From the NCBI RefSeq assembly GCF_024323335.1, contig NC_066579.1, positions 250,225,575-250,289,574 of the forward strand: DNA of 64,000 nucleotides, written 5' to 3'. Source of the DNA: Lathyrus oleraceus. Taxonomy: Eukaryota; Streptophyta; Magnoliopsida; Fabales; Fabaceae. The position numbers were made by a program, and so were the translations under genes. The stretch's first letter is position 1; each line of letters begins with the position of its first letter. This document shows positions 1-11,915 of the stretch, piece after piece. The notes under the pieces were generated by a model. That model was not told where the DNA came from and did no database searches. It saw only the letters and a list, made by a program, of their open reading frames with translations.

Positions 1-1205
1 GTCTTAGGACCTTAATGTACATAATAACAACAAAAACCCCTATAAAATGTTTGTGTGAACTGTTGGATTTGATCTGAGACTTGGACTTAGAATTAGGCAA
101 GACTCCCTATGCAAAAGGACTTGGCCAATGCCAACTTTTCTGAAGCCAAGCCATTGTGAATTGAACTTTCATCTGATGCAAGTATTGAGATCCCTTTAAA
201 TTCGTCTGTTACATGGTCTTGATGCAAATGTTACTTTGAACTTGTGTCTAATGTCCATTTCTGAGCCATTCAAGGAGTATGTCATCTGATACATGGGGAA
301 GATTATGAAGAAGACTATGGAGTTGCTAGCTTGGATGTGGCTATCTTTATTTGATGCCTTGTTCTTCATCTTTCTTGCTTGTTGATATTGCTTGATTTTA
401 AAGTCCAATGAAAAGTGGGTTTTCTATATGACATTCTTGTTTGTTGGATTGCATCCCATTGGTCAGATCTTTTCAACTCTTAACTTTTAATTTTATGTTT
501 AGGATTAGTCTTTTCATCTCTTCCCACTTCTTAAATTTCAAATCTATCCCCTCTTTCAAAATCTTCTTTGCTTGTGTTTTTCTTTTAAAACTTAGACTTT
601 ATTGCAAATTAGAAACTTTGGCCTTATGCCATTGCATTTTTGAACTCTTTTTCTCTATCAAACTTGTAAATGAACTTAACCATACTTGACTTAAAATTTC
701 AAAAGATAAAAAGAACTAAGACTCATTCAAACTCTTTTAGGGCTTTTGTGCCTCTTCTAAACTTAAAGTTTTGTTAAAAGCAATCAACTCACTTTGAAAT
801 TGATACCACAAATTACGAGGTTTTGATCCCTCATTTTATGTTGGTACGTAGACATAAGTCTGATGGTCTTGTCAAACACAAAAATATAATTAATGAGTTC
901 TTTTTCTCATCCCCACACTTTGTTTATTGCAAACATCATTTTATACCAAAACACATGTACACACAAAAAAGGGCTCCCTAGGAGTACCTAGGACACTTTG
1001 GGTGCTAACACCTTCCCTCTGTGTAACTAACCCCCTTACCTGTAATATCTGGCATTTTATTAGTTTTAATTTGAAAACTTCTCATCTTTGGATTTTGTTC
1101 GTACTTTTCCCTTTTCCTTTGGAAACAATAAAAGTGCGGTGGCGACTCTGGTGTTATTGACGTTATGTTTATCCATATCTTAATGGTTATGAATTTACCG
1201 CTACA
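1..1205 (+). mobile_element. Ogre-type LTR, 3' terminal part (type B family)
   Basis: This segment matches by eye the last ~1.2 kb of LTR B (to 34011) and of the solo LTR ending at 24726. It shares the block around 970-1030 (GGGTGCTAACACCTTCCC), AATAAA near 1127, a TGGCGACTCTG string at 1140-1150 and the LTR terminus ACCGCTACA ending at 1205. The left part lies outside the window. No primer binding site follows the terminus; instead Ogre 3'-untranslated-like sequence follows, so this is more likely a solo LTR or an inserted element's 3' LTR than the 5' LTR of an element running right. Short ORFs inside are chance. Confidence 0.85.
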
Positions 1206-1820
1206 GTTTGATAACTTTTTCTCCCCAACAGTAAGTAAGGTTTCCCCAGCTAAGTTCATGCGTCATCGTCGCAGTTGATTTGTAGGCTCACATCTTCAAC
1301 AGTTTGAGTCGGATCCCGTACCGAGTTTTATCTCCTGAAGCCCCCATCGGAGTTCATTTCTAATTCCCAGCAAATTTGACAGTTCAAATCCTCGGTAGGT
1401 TTTCTCTCTTTCCCCCGCCAGGGTTGAGATATTCAGAGCCAGATGATTTGTATCCATCCCCTAACACGTTTCTCTAGTTGGTGTTTCCATCTTGTCGAGA
1501 TTAGCTGAGTGTTGTAGTGGTGATTCAGATCTGTGACATTCGTATCCTTTGCGATAGTTTTGTCTGCATAATCATCAATCATATACATACATATTCATAC
1601 ATCATATATTTTATTATGCATTTGCTATTGCATTTGATTCCTTATTTCTGACCCCCTGCTATGGTGACATTATTTCTCCGTGCAAATTCAGTGTGTCTGT
1701 CATTCTTCAAATGTAGAGTGTCAACCACTTAGGCCGAAAGAATTTAATCTTTCTCATTCCCCACTGAGTTATTTCCTGATGGATGATTATCATTTCAATT
1801 TCCTCCCCAGTTCATTATCC
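1206..1820 (+). mobile_element. Ogre 3' untranslated region, left piece (split by element A)
   Basis: There is no ORF of note. The sequence is rich in TTCCCCAG/CCCCGCCAG-like words typical of the region between pol and the 3' LTR in these elements, and its style matches 27856-29177. The target duplication of element A (GGATG) joins this piece to 27851, so the two were contiguous before that insertion. The owner element begins left of the window. Attribution is inference from base composition, the shared duplication and the PPT plus LTR that end the right piece. Confidence 0.6.
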
Positions 1821-1825
1821 GGATG
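1821..1825. repeat. Target site duplication of element A, left copy (GGATG)
   Basis: GGATG directly precedes the TGTCAT start of the 5' LTR and recurs directly after the GACA end of the 3' LTR at 27851-27855. A 5-bp duplication is usual for Ty3/gypsy integrases. The exact match shows that 1826-27850 is one insertion with both original ends. Confidence 0.93.
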
Positions 1826-2645
1826 TGTCATACCCCAATTTTGACCGGGCATTTTAAAATTTTCATAATTCGATTTTAATTTCAGTTTGCATCACATGTA
1901 CAGCATAATATGCATTTCATCTTAAATAACACCTGAAATATCAGTCGGAATAAATTCTTGAAAATACAGACAAATTGGTTAAAACCATTTCTCAAGTACA
2001 TGCAAAATCAGCGGATAAAAATTTCGAAATTAAACTTGCCAACATCAGTTGTATTAAACTACGGTTCGCGTAGTTCAGCCTGGTGTCCTCGTTATATTTT
2101 TCGACAACTTTTTCAGCTGCATTTTAATCCGTTTGAGTCTTTTAACCGATGAAAATTTATTTCAAAATTAAAAGAAACATTGTATTTTTTCAATAAGTAT
2201 ATTTCGTGTTGATCATTTTAGTGCATCCAATTTAATTTTTTGAGCAAATTTTTGCCTGACTTTTATTCATTTCAAGTCGTTTTAATTTTATTCTTTCGCC
2301 AAAATATCCAGAAAAAATAAATAGAATTTTAAATGTCCTTAGTTTATTTTTAACACATTTATTTAAAGAGTTGTCAATTTTATTTGAATTAATTGATTTA
2401 AATGGTTTAAATCAATTAAATCATATAGAAGGGACAACTTTGCCATTTTAAATTGTTTGTGCTTCTTTGATTTAATCTGAATCATCGATTCAAATTAATC
2501 AATGACTCATGTTAGTTATCCACATTTATTCTATTTATCCAAATCAAAAATTAAGATTTAACTAAATATATCAATAAAGAAAATCAGAAAATATTAAAAT
2601 ATCTCTTTCAATTCCTCCTTTCTCTCCACACTCTCCCAACGGTAA

Positions 2646-2653
2646 TATAAAAA
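2646..2653 (+). promoter_or_regulatory. Possible TATA box of LTR A
   Basis: TATAAAAA follows CCCAACGGTAA, ~820 bp into the LTR, and is conserved in the 3' LTR at 19580-19587. Downstream sequence turns CT-rich and then GC-richer, as plant transcribed leaders often do. A poly-A stretch can mimic a TATA box, so support is moderate. Confidence 0.4.
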
Positions 2654-2934
2654 AAAATACAAGGAGGACCACACACGTGACCGGTCTCCTCAATCTGCAT
2701 TTCACTCTGTCAATAAAAAACAAAAGAAAAAGAAAAGTTGGCAATGAGGAAAAGACAAGATTGACCATTAGAAAATAGTGAGATTCCTCTCACAATAACG
2801 CTGGCTCATGAGCTGGTTTCAAATAAGGCCCACTCACACACTCTCTTGGATGGAGGGTAACCGACTCTCTTTTCTCTCTCTGAAGAAAACCAAAAGGAAA
2901 GAAAAGAGAAATGAAAAAAAGAGAAAAAAGGTTC

Positions 2935-3840
2935 TCTTCTTCATGAAACCCTTCACCGACAACCACACCGTTCCGCCGGAATCAACACAGCTCCGACCGC
3001 CGGCCCACAACAAATTCACCATAATATCCACCGTCACGCGTCTTCCACATCTCCACGATCTTTCAACCTCTCCGATCGCGCCGGCCACAACCGTTCACTC
3101 TCAATCCGCCGGTAGCCACCACCACATGACCTTCATGACAACCCCTTAAACCTTCATCTCCGCCGACAAAACCCCAATCTCAAACACTTACGCCTCCTCA
3201 TATTAATGTTCTTTGCCATTTTCTCCGCCGGGAGTTTACTTCATTTCTCAGAGGCTCAACATCGTTATACCCGAATAATAACAACACTAACAAAATGACA
3301 TAAACTGCCTCTGTTTGGTTCTCTTCTCCAGAGCAATCCTTCCTCTCCAGATCTTCAAGTTTCAAAACCATGTTATGATGGTTATGCTCCTCTATACAGA
3401 TCTCCGATATGGTATTATCTACACCGACGCGGTTATCGGAACTGCGGAAGTCGTTTGTGTTGGAGAAGTTATGAAACATGAGACTTGTCGATGATTGATT
3501 CTTTTTTGTCTGTAAAGAACATCAGCGTTTCCGAGTGTGGCATGATTGTAGGATCAAACTGTTGACGTTTTGGCGAACGGAGTGGAGACGTATATGAAAG
3601 ACCTTATTCGGCATGTTTGAAGGGGCGCCTGGAGAGCAAGAAACTTTGTTGGAATTGGAAGATACTGCTGTGAAATTGGCAAGGGAAAAGGAAACTTCGA
3701 AAAATAAGCTTAATCACTTATTCTCTGCTTTTGCTGTCAAAGATATTTTCCATCTTCTTCATTTCAATATAGTGGCTCACACTCCCACCGCCATCCTCTT
3801 CACCCAACAGCACAACGACTCGCAACAACGACTATAACTC
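2935..3840 (+). other. GC-rich coding-like segment inside LTR A (possible captured fragment)
   Basis: Composition shifts from AT-rich LTR to CCG-rich, codon-like sequence, with short open stretches on the + strand (a 113-codon ORF 2808-3149, a 74-codon ORF 3613-3837). One peptide stretch has an acidic helical look (GEQETLLELEDTA near 3630). The copy in the 3' LTR (19915-20030 plus 24727-25515) carries the same segment with substitutions. I do not recognise the protein. It may be a transduced host fragment or an ordinary leader; only a database search can tell. Confidence 0.35.
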
Positions 3841-4740
3841 AGATGTTAGAGAATCAGGTTTACAGTGGCACCACAACAATAATGTTCATTTCACCTCCGA
3901 CACCGATCCCTTACTATCACGCCGGCAACACCGACTCGACAGGAGCTGGAATTTATATCAGTAGTGCAAGTGATTTTTTCATTGAATGCAAAGTTTCGAC
4001 ACACCGATTTACATTCTTCTTCTGTTATGAATGGGTTGTATATTAACTATGTGATTGGATTCTTTGCTCATTGATGTTGTTTGTTATCCTTGCACATGTT
4101 TCATTTCATTGTGATTTTTGTCTCGATTATACAAATATGAGATGCTATGTTGAAAATACTTTGTTATCCTTATACATTAGTCCAGTATAGTGTTCATGTG
4201 ACTGTTGTTTATGTTGGGTGTGTACTAAAATCTTGAATCAGGACTCATGAAGACCTTTGTGGTTTTTCTTGAAAAAAGTTTAAATCATAGGAAGGTATAG
4301 CAAATATTATAAGAAATGGTGGATAATTTAAGTTTACATAATTCACAAGGCCACATTTGGTTTATTTTGAATCAAAACTTAGTGATAATAATCCTTGATA
4401 AAAAATATAGATGTTTATTATATCTTTATTAGCTTAAATGATGTGGGTTATCTAGTCTTGCCATTTGTTCATTAATTTTGATAAAAATAACTGCTAATTT
4501 TTAAAATTAAATTCTAATTAGAGATGATCCCTTTATGTTCTAACATATTCTTTTAATAATTTCCTTTATATCAATTTCCATTTATTATGTCATGAATATA
4601 TGTATAGACTTTAGTTAAAGTTAATGAGTGTCTTTGAGATGTATTTTTATTGCTTATAAGATTAAGTATTGTATTCATTCAGATTTTATCTCAATGCAAT
4701 ATCTTTTCTGTAAATCAAATAATGGATGAAAAAAGAATGG

Positions 4741-5331
4741 GAGGCGTTCGCCTCACCATCTCTCGAATAATTGAACGATTGACCCTCGCCATATTGCTCA
4801 AATTATCGACTTTTGATTAAAACCTTAAATCGCATAAATTCAAAATTATTTTCCCAAATCAACTATAATTTCTAAAGACTTTATTTTTATAATCTAAATT
4901 TCAGATGATAAGAGAATGGGAGGCGTTCGCCTCACCATCTCTCGAATAATTGAATGATTGGTGCACGTCATATTGCTCAAATTATCGACTTTCGATCAAA
5001 ACTTTTCCAAATTCAAATTCAAACAATCTTATCATTAATATAAATTTTAAAACATTTATAACTTAAACTTCGGATGCAAATAATGGGAGGCGTTCGCCTC
5101 ACCATCTCTCGAATAATTGAATAATTGCCGCTCACCATATTGCTCAAATTATAAACTTCCGATTAAAACACACTAAATGAACTTAGATAAAGGAATGGGT
5201 GGCACACACCTCATTGTTCCTTGAATAAACCGGCGGGAGGCGCACGCCTCACTACCGTGCATATTTGATTTCTGCAAACAAACTTTCAATAAATAATTTA
5301 AATGAAAAAGGGAGTAGAAGGCGAACGCCTT
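4741..5331 (+). repeat. Array of GAGGCG-NN-CGCCTC palindromes in LTR A
   Basis: Perfect 6-bp inverted repeats with 2-base loops lie at 4741-4754, 4920-4933 and 5087-5100 (loop TT) and 5237-5250 (loop CA). At 5318-5331 the arms have changed together to AAGGCG/CGCCTT. An imperfect member lies near 5200-5213. The first three sit in a ~170-180-bp tandem unit that also contains CTCGAATAATTGAA and CATATTGCTCAAATTAT. The array recurs in the 3' LTR (26506-27097) with some arms damaged. Confidence 0.8.
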
Positions 5332-5649
5332 ATTATTCCTTGAAAGAATTGAACGATTGGTGTGCACCACATTGCTCAATCTTTTATCGTTCTTCAGAAA
5401 TATCTTAAACACATCCCATCTATCTGTTCTCGCCCCCGTGATATCAAAACCAATCAAACAAAACACCTGACATATTAATTCAACTCGTCACCCCCGTGTG
5501 ACCAAAACTCTTTTCAGAAAGAACACCGTTTAATCCTTTCTAATGCGTACAACAAACGAATCCTTAAGCCTCCTCCGAGAGTAGACAAGCCAAGGTTTAG
5601 CCTTTAGAACGCAATCTAAACAAGTGTTCGGTAAAAGACACCAACAAAC

Positions 5650-5711
5650 CGTAGTTCTCCGAACTACGAATGCTCTGATTTCCTTATTGCACCATAAGGA
5701 TACGTAGGCAC
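5650..5711 (+). promoter_or_regulatory. Conserved LTR hairpin motif (element A)
   Basis: CGTAGTTC (5650-5657) is followed by its perfect inverse GAACTACG (5661-5668). CCTTA and TAAGG then form an inner stem over TTGCACCA, and TACGTAG (5701-5707) can pair with CTACG. The arrangement GAACTACG, ~15 bases, inner stem, TACGTAGGCA recurs in the other LTR families here with a different but still complementary inner stem. It is repeated in the 3' LTR at 27415-27475. Function unknown; it lies near the likely RNA 3' end or R region. Confidence 0.6.
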
Positions 5712-6084
5712 GAGATTGCGAGATCTTGGCGAGCACACTAATAAACCTCCATTTTCCCCCCTTCTGAGGTTTCCATCCATCTCTATTATCGATCTTTATC
5801 ATTTAAATAAAACAAACAACATTAACTAACATTCAAATCGCAAATTAGACTAAAAGGTTCCCGTTGAGTACAACGGACGTGAGGGGTGCTAATATCTTCC
5901 CCTTGCGTAATCGACTCCCGAACCCGAATATGGTTGCGACGACCAGTATTCTATTATTTTAAAGGTTTTATAGATATTTTCCTATTCCTTTATTGGAATA
6001 AATAAAGTTCGGTGACGACTTTGTTCAAACTAATTTGTTTTCGCAACCATCGCGAGGGGTCGTATTTTTTCGAGATGCGACAGA

Positions 6085-6103
6085 TGGTGACTCTACTGGG
6101 GAC
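6085..6103 (+). other. Primer binding site of element A
   Basis: TGGTGACTCTACTGGGGAC begins two bases after the LTR end. It is one substitution from the TGGCGACTCTACTGGGGA type in LTR B and belongs to the class described for Ogre elements, where a tRNA-Arg primes minus-strand synthesis. Confidence 0.88.
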
Positions 6104-6898
6104 ATTTAGCTCCAAGCTAGAGAGAGTCAAGCCTAATTTAGTTCAAATTGTTATGAATGTTAAAATATTTTTTTCTTCCTTATTGCTTCTTTATATCTTG
6201 CTGTATTATTTATGCTATGTGATTTATTCTGCTATTATATTGGGTGGTCTTTGGTGCTCGATACATGTCGTGAGGTAAGCTCCGTACCCGAGCTTTGAGA
6301 AGAACTTAGAACCTGGAGTTGTGTAGTATTGAACCGAGGGGTATACACCTCGTTGGGATAATACGAATACTCCACCTAGAGTAGATTTGTTCGGAATTTC
6401 CATCACAATATGGCTAGCCGATTATTGCAAGGAAACTTTGAACATGGTCCATGACTCTAGGGACCTCGCCTTAACCCGAAGTCCGTCTTTATGATTGGCG
6501 ATTGTGTAGTATTGAACCGAGGGGTCTACACCCTATTCAAACAATACGAAGATCCCACTTAGAATAGATTGATTCAGAACTTTCATCACGATGTGGCTAG
6601 CCCATTATTGCGATGGGATGCTGAACACGATCCATGACTCTAAGTTTTGTCTTGGAAATGAATAACCTCAGGAGCCATCCTTTGTGTGTGGGGTAGAGAA
6701 CATAGAACCTCCGTATAGGGTGTACCATATGATACTCATGATATCCTAGATCCTAATTATACCTGCATTACATTTTCTTTGCATACAAATATAAAATTTC
6801 ATGCATTCGCATTTCATCAGCATGGGTTGCATATCATTTTCCAATACAAAAAAACTCATCCCGTCCTTTTGCCAATTACCAGCAGGCTGATTTCCTAA
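6104..6898 (+). other. Element A 5' leader with a ~190-bp direct duplication
   Basis: No supported gene. TGTGTAGTATTGAACCGAGG occurs near 6314 and again near 6503. Each is followed by related text (AATACGAA, CCACTTAGAATAGATT-like, ATGGCTAGCC, ATTATTGC, TCCATGACTCTA), giving two diverged units of about 190 bp. Leaders of this family often carry such tandem units; element C has one near 59570-59760. The leader is cut at 6903 by a solo LTR and resumes at 12284. Confidence 0.6.
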
Positions 6899-6903
6899 CA
6901 CTC
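6899..6903. repeat. Target duplication of solo LTR 6904-12278, left copy (CACTC)
   Basis: CACTC precedes TGTAAGACCCC and is repeated exactly at 12279-12283 after the CCGCTACA terminus. It proves a separate insertion into the leader of element A. Confidence 0.92.
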
Positions 6904-8047
6904 TGTAAGACCCCAATTTTGTCCCTAAGATCCCTCATAGCATCATATCATACCATATCATTGCCTCAAGGATCTTTGTGCACCTTTGCTTCCCTCCTAG
7001 TGGGTGGGTTATCTTGTGAGTGTGGTTCTTGATCACCAAGCATGTATTGCATTTGTATATCATTGCTTTTCACTTGTTTACTAACCAAAAGTACAAAAAT
7101 ATTGTCATTTAACCATGTTACTTGCAGATGAAGCAAGCTAGGTCAAAACAGTCAAATCATTCATTGAGCAGTGGATGGTGGCCATTCTTGAAGAATTTGG
7201 GCACCATGATCATTCATCAAGAGTTCATATGAGTTGTGACATCATTTTGAATCAAGATCTCAAGTGGTAGGGGCTTGGAATTCATCAGAGCATGGTTCAG
7301 TCAACCAAAACCCTAGCAAAGTCAATTGTGGTCAACTGTGCATTTAATCAGTGATTTGATGGTGGGAATTGGTTTGAGAGGTCTCATTCATTTCCATACA
7401 AGGCTCATATAACATGTCAAACATCCACAGTGAAGGATTTGAGGTTAGACAAAAAGTTTCCAAAAATAGTAAGTTGACCTGTAATTGGAATTTGCCAAAA
7501 ATGGAAAGTTCTTCTCCTCAAAATTACTTCATCATACAAGCTTCAAATGAATTTTTGTCCAAAATGCAAGTTTAAGATCTTGTTCTCCCATTTCCAAAAA
7601 GTCCAAGAACACTCATTTCTCATGTCTGGTTGGCAAGTTATGATCAAATCATTCTCAAGAATTTTTGAACTTCAAAGTGGCATAACTCTTGAACCATTTG
7701 GCCAAATTGAGTGAGGTTTTTTGCCACAAGTCACATTTGACATGCTCTATCCAAATCCTTCATCACATTTCACCAAAAATCATCCAATCAAAATGGCCTT
7801 TTTCAAGTGCATTGAATTAAAAAAGGGAGAGGTGAAAAATTGACTTTCAAATTAAGCCTTGCCTACACTTTCTACCAATTGCAAATGATCAAAAACCAAA
7901 TTTGGGATGTGTTTAGGCCCATTTTCGCACTGTAGCATGTCATGCACATGCAACTTGAGTGTTTTTACAAATTGACCAAAACACCTCCATTTGAGCTAAT
8001 CTCATTTACCATTCCACTAACCAAGTTTAGGCATTGTTAATCAGGAG

Positions 8048-8055
8048 TATATATT
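8048..8055 (+). promoter_or_regulatory. Possible TATA box of the solo LTR
   Basis: TATATATT lies ~1.14 kb into the LTR and is followed by ...GAAAACCCTAGCC, comparable to the TATA, AAACCCTAA order on the minus strand of LTR C. A CAG|GTGAA donor-like site follows ~370 bp downstream (GT at 8419), the same order as in LTR B and LTR C. Confidence 0.45.
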
Positions 8056-8418
8056 GCATATTTCAGACTGAAAACCCTAGCCACATTTGACAAAACTCAG
8101 ATCTGAACTTTTTCTCTCAAAAACTCTCAATTCTTCACTTGGATTTTTTCTGAAAAATTGCAAAAGACTCGTGCCCTGGGTCATTGATTCTTCACTTACT
8201 ATCCTTTTGGAAGCTTTTGCTAGCTGAATTTCACAACTGTAGAGCCATTTTCAGCACTGTTGCATTGAACTTCTTCCATGGCAAGTATCGATTGGAGCTG
8301 CCTCAAGGGTTGTTGAGCTGAATTTCATTGTCCATTCATCATCTGGAACATCATTAAGTTTCTGTTTCGCACATACACGGCCAAAGAACCACGAAAGCAA
8401 CACTGTTCTTCAAATCAG

Positions 8419-8420
8419 GT
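8419..8420 (+). other. Candidate 5' splice donor in the solo LTR
   Basis: CAAATCAG|GTGAACTTTC matches a plant donor. It lies at the position, relative to the TATA box, of donor-like sites in three other LTRs (21793, 30961 and, on the minus strand, 45412). The matching position in diverged LTRs argues for a real leader exon; transcript evidence is lacking. Confidence 0.4.
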
Positions 8421-11400
8421 GAACTTTCGAACCTTGCTATTCTTGAAATGTTGATATGCTTTGGATAGATCTTGCCTTGCTGGTTATACTGAACTTTAAA
8501 TCGTGAAATTTCATCAAGTATTGTGAAAGTTATGTTGAAATGAAGTTTGGTTGTTAGACTTTATTTTGCTCGATTCATCCATGATAGTTTGATTTAGGTT
8601 AAAGCATTGTTGGATTATTGATGAGCATTAGGAGATGAACACATTGGTATATCGCTTGTTGATTTTGGTTACCATTTGTTCGTGCTGGAATTGTGGATGA
8701 AGAACACTTGAATGCTTGCATAAACCCTAAAATATGTTGCCCAGAATCGTATTTGATCTTCAAATCCCGCTTCTGCATGTTTTTTCCCGTTTCTGTCCCA
8801 TGCACGAATCAGCACAAGACACGCCCTTAAGTGAAACGCGGCGTTTCACTTAAGTGGCCGTGTAATTACAGAAATGCCATTGCCGTGTTTTAATTCATTT
8901 AAATCATTTTCTTATTTCAATTTTTATTTCATTTGGCATGTTGATTTTAGAAAATCCATAACTCTTCCAATACTTGTCCAAATTTGATGGGACTTTTTGT
9001 GAAATGCTCCTCATGATCTCTAGTTTATTATGGTGATTTTTCCAGATATTTTGCACGTGTGGATTTTAAAAATGCCTAGGGTTTGTTCATGTGTGTCCAT
9101 TTTTTGTATGCCTTGCCATTTTGCTTATGAAATGATGATACTTAATCCAATGCCTCTCAAATTTTTTGTGCTTAAGCTAGACATGTCCATGGTCATTTTG
9201 GTGTAGAGTTTGTGATTTTATCATTGCTGGTTGATGGGATATGAGTTTTTGAATAGAGGTGTGACAATTTGTGTCACACCATTCATGTCCAACTTCATGA
9301 TTTTAATTACCATGCTTATTGAACTCAAAATGGTCTGGATTTTTGCATTAATATACTTATGGATGTTGAGAACACATGTGAATGTCTCTGGAATTATTGA
9401 TGGCATTTCCTATTTGATTGGAATTTTCTCCCCTATTTGGTCATTTGTTGATTCTTTGTGATACATGTTTGTATTTGGTTTGTGAAATTCTGGTTATTAA
9501 TTGGATGGGTGTGAAATTTGGCAAGAGTAATGTAGACATCTTGAAGTTTATCATGGCTTTGGTCCCATTCATTTATCATGTTTTGTTTCTGTTTTATGAT
9601 TAATTGAAGTTGGTGCATGTTTTGATGCTTTGTATGAGTTTGCTTGAACTTGCTTTGATTTTCTGATTTTCATTGACCTACTTCCTTTGATCCAAATGAG
9701 CTGAAATTTGGTATGCTTATCATGTTATGGATGATGTTTGATCATGAATTATTTGAGGATTTATTGAAATGTTTGTGATTGGATTTGAGTGGAGTCTTTC
9801 TGTTGACTTCTTTGAGGTTCTATTTGACTTGCTTTGACCTAATTTGTTTGTGAAATGATAATGATGAATGATATGAATGTGAAACCACTTGGGTTTGTTT
9901 CTTAATTGTTTGAACTTGATTTTGGATATCTTTCACTTGCTGTTTTGGATTTTTTTACCTCCTTTTGACCCTAGGCTTGTCCTAGTGGTCTTGTTGCTCA
10001 TGTTTGAGTTTGTTTTTCAGGTTAAGAAGCAAATGCTTTAAGGAAATTAATGCAAGTTAATTGAGTTTGATTGATTATCATGAACTAACTTGTTTGTTTT
10101 GTAGGATGCTTAGCTCATATGCTTTGAGCTTTGTGCTTTGCACATGGGATTGATTGTGTTGACTGTTGATCCTTATCTTATATTGGTTTTGAATTTGAGT
10201 TGTATACTGATTTTATTTGATTGCTTTCAGGTACCTTTAGTTGCTAATAGTTCTTTGAGAACTTGCATTTCTTTTCTTGATAGCATTTGCATTGAGGTAT
10301 AGCACCTTCTTCTTCATGTAGTCTGGAAGACCTGGCCTGTTACTTGGCCAGGCAACTGTCTGAAGTCCTCCTTAAGAGGCGATGTTTGTGCTTGTTTACT
10401 TTTGTCCCAAGCAGGAAAAGTCCTTTAAATAAGGAAATTGGTAGAACACAAGAGATATGTAACCTATCTCCTACTATTCTGTGTGTCACTCACCTTGCTC
10501 ACACCACACGTGTTGATGCATAGTGAGTAAAAGCCCAAAATCAATCGAGTCAATAATCTGTGGAGAGAGTTCATACTTTCTGAACTCCCACACCTTCTAT
10601 CATTTGATGCTCTCCCTGACCAGGGATAAGAGCATGAGGCACACCCCTCATATCCTTTCATCTGCTTCACCTTGGCTCTCAATGTCAAGGTTAAGAGCAC
10701 CATTAACCCTATTCCAGTTGGCTTCAATGCCTAACCCTTTGTATGAGCCTGATGCTTGGTTATAGAGTGTGCTAATTGACTTTGGTTGAATAATTACTTA
10801 GTTCATTTGTACATGTCTGCTTGCATGCTTTGTGCATTTATCATCATTAATTGCTCATTAGTGCATGATCATTTCATTTGTCTTTGTGACATATCTTTGT
10901 TGTTTGCCCATTGAGGACAATTGTAAGACCATTCATTGGCCATTGTTCCTATGATATGGAAGTGAGTATAAGACCATTTTATTGGCCACTCATCTTCTCT
11001 TTGCTTGATGCATTTGCTTGTTGTATGTGAGGATGCAATTGTAAGTCCATGTAATTTGGCATTTGTTTTCCTATGATCATATGTTGGAGATTGGTATAAG
11101 TCCAGGTAGATTGGCATCCGGTATCCACTTTTTATTTCTTTGTTGAGGAGATTGGTATAAGTCCATAGAGTGGCCTCTGATATCCAGTTTTGTTTTAGGA
11201 GATTGGTATAAGTCCAGTGATTGGCATCCGGTATCCGCTTTTGTTGACTTTCTCCTTTTGCTTTGCTTGTTTATTATTGCTCATTGCCTATTCCAAAGGA
11301 CACACTTGAGTCATCTTCTATATGATTTCAAGAGGTGAACCTTCTAGGAAGTTTTACACTCCATCTTCATCCATTCATCCCTCTTTGTCCTAAACCTTTT

Positions 11401-11867
11401 CACACATTTCTTTCAAAACTTGAGATAAATATTGTGCAAACATCTTCATGCTTTCAAATTAGAAACCTGGACCTTAAGTCCTTGACTTTTCAAACTCCAT
11501 TTCATAATACTTCTTTTGAATCAATCTTAATCATACTTTGACCCTCCTTTTGTGAATAGTCATAATCAATTAACTTCACCCATTTAATTGTTTTGTGGCT
11601 TTGTCCATTCTTGTTAAGTTTTCATACATTAGCCATAGGTTTGATTTATCCTAGTTGGTTGATGTTAATCTCACCTATTTGTCCTTAGTTGATTGAATTG
11701 TAAGTCTTCCTTGCTTATTATAGGGTTAACCCCTCACTAGCAAGTTGAAGCTTTTCTCACATGGTGGACTTGTTGTTTCATAAGGTTGAGTTTTCTCCTG
11801 TGGATAACGTAAGACCTTAGGGCTTGTGTTTAAATTTGAATCCACTAAATTTTGGAAATCTTTTAGC

Positions 11868-11915
11868 CGAACTACGGCGTTTTGATCCTTACCTTTCATG
11901 GAAGGTACGTAGGCA
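11868..11915 (+). promoter_or_regulatory. Conserved LTR hairpin motif (solo LTR)
   Basis: CGAACTACG, GTTTTGATCC, then ACCTT-TCATGG-AAGGT as inner stem directly followed by ACGTAGGCA. The flanks match the other LTR families, while the inner stem sequence differs from theirs and is still fully complementary. Confidence 0.6.

Larger units (their letters stand above)
1826..6082 (+). repeat. Element A 5' LTR
   Basis: 4257 bp, beginning TGTCATACCCCAATTTTG and ending GAGATGCGACA. It is matched throughout by the 3' LTR once the solo LTR at 20031-24726 is taken out. Contents in order: AT-rich U3; a TATA-like box near 2646; a GC-richer, coding-like stretch (~2935-3840); an AT-rich stretch with an array of GAGGCG palindromes (4741-5331); a hairpin motif (5650-5711); GGGTGCTAATATCTTCCCC near 5883; AATAAATAAAG near 5998; and the terminus. 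The U3/R boundary is not provable by eye. Confidence 0.93.
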
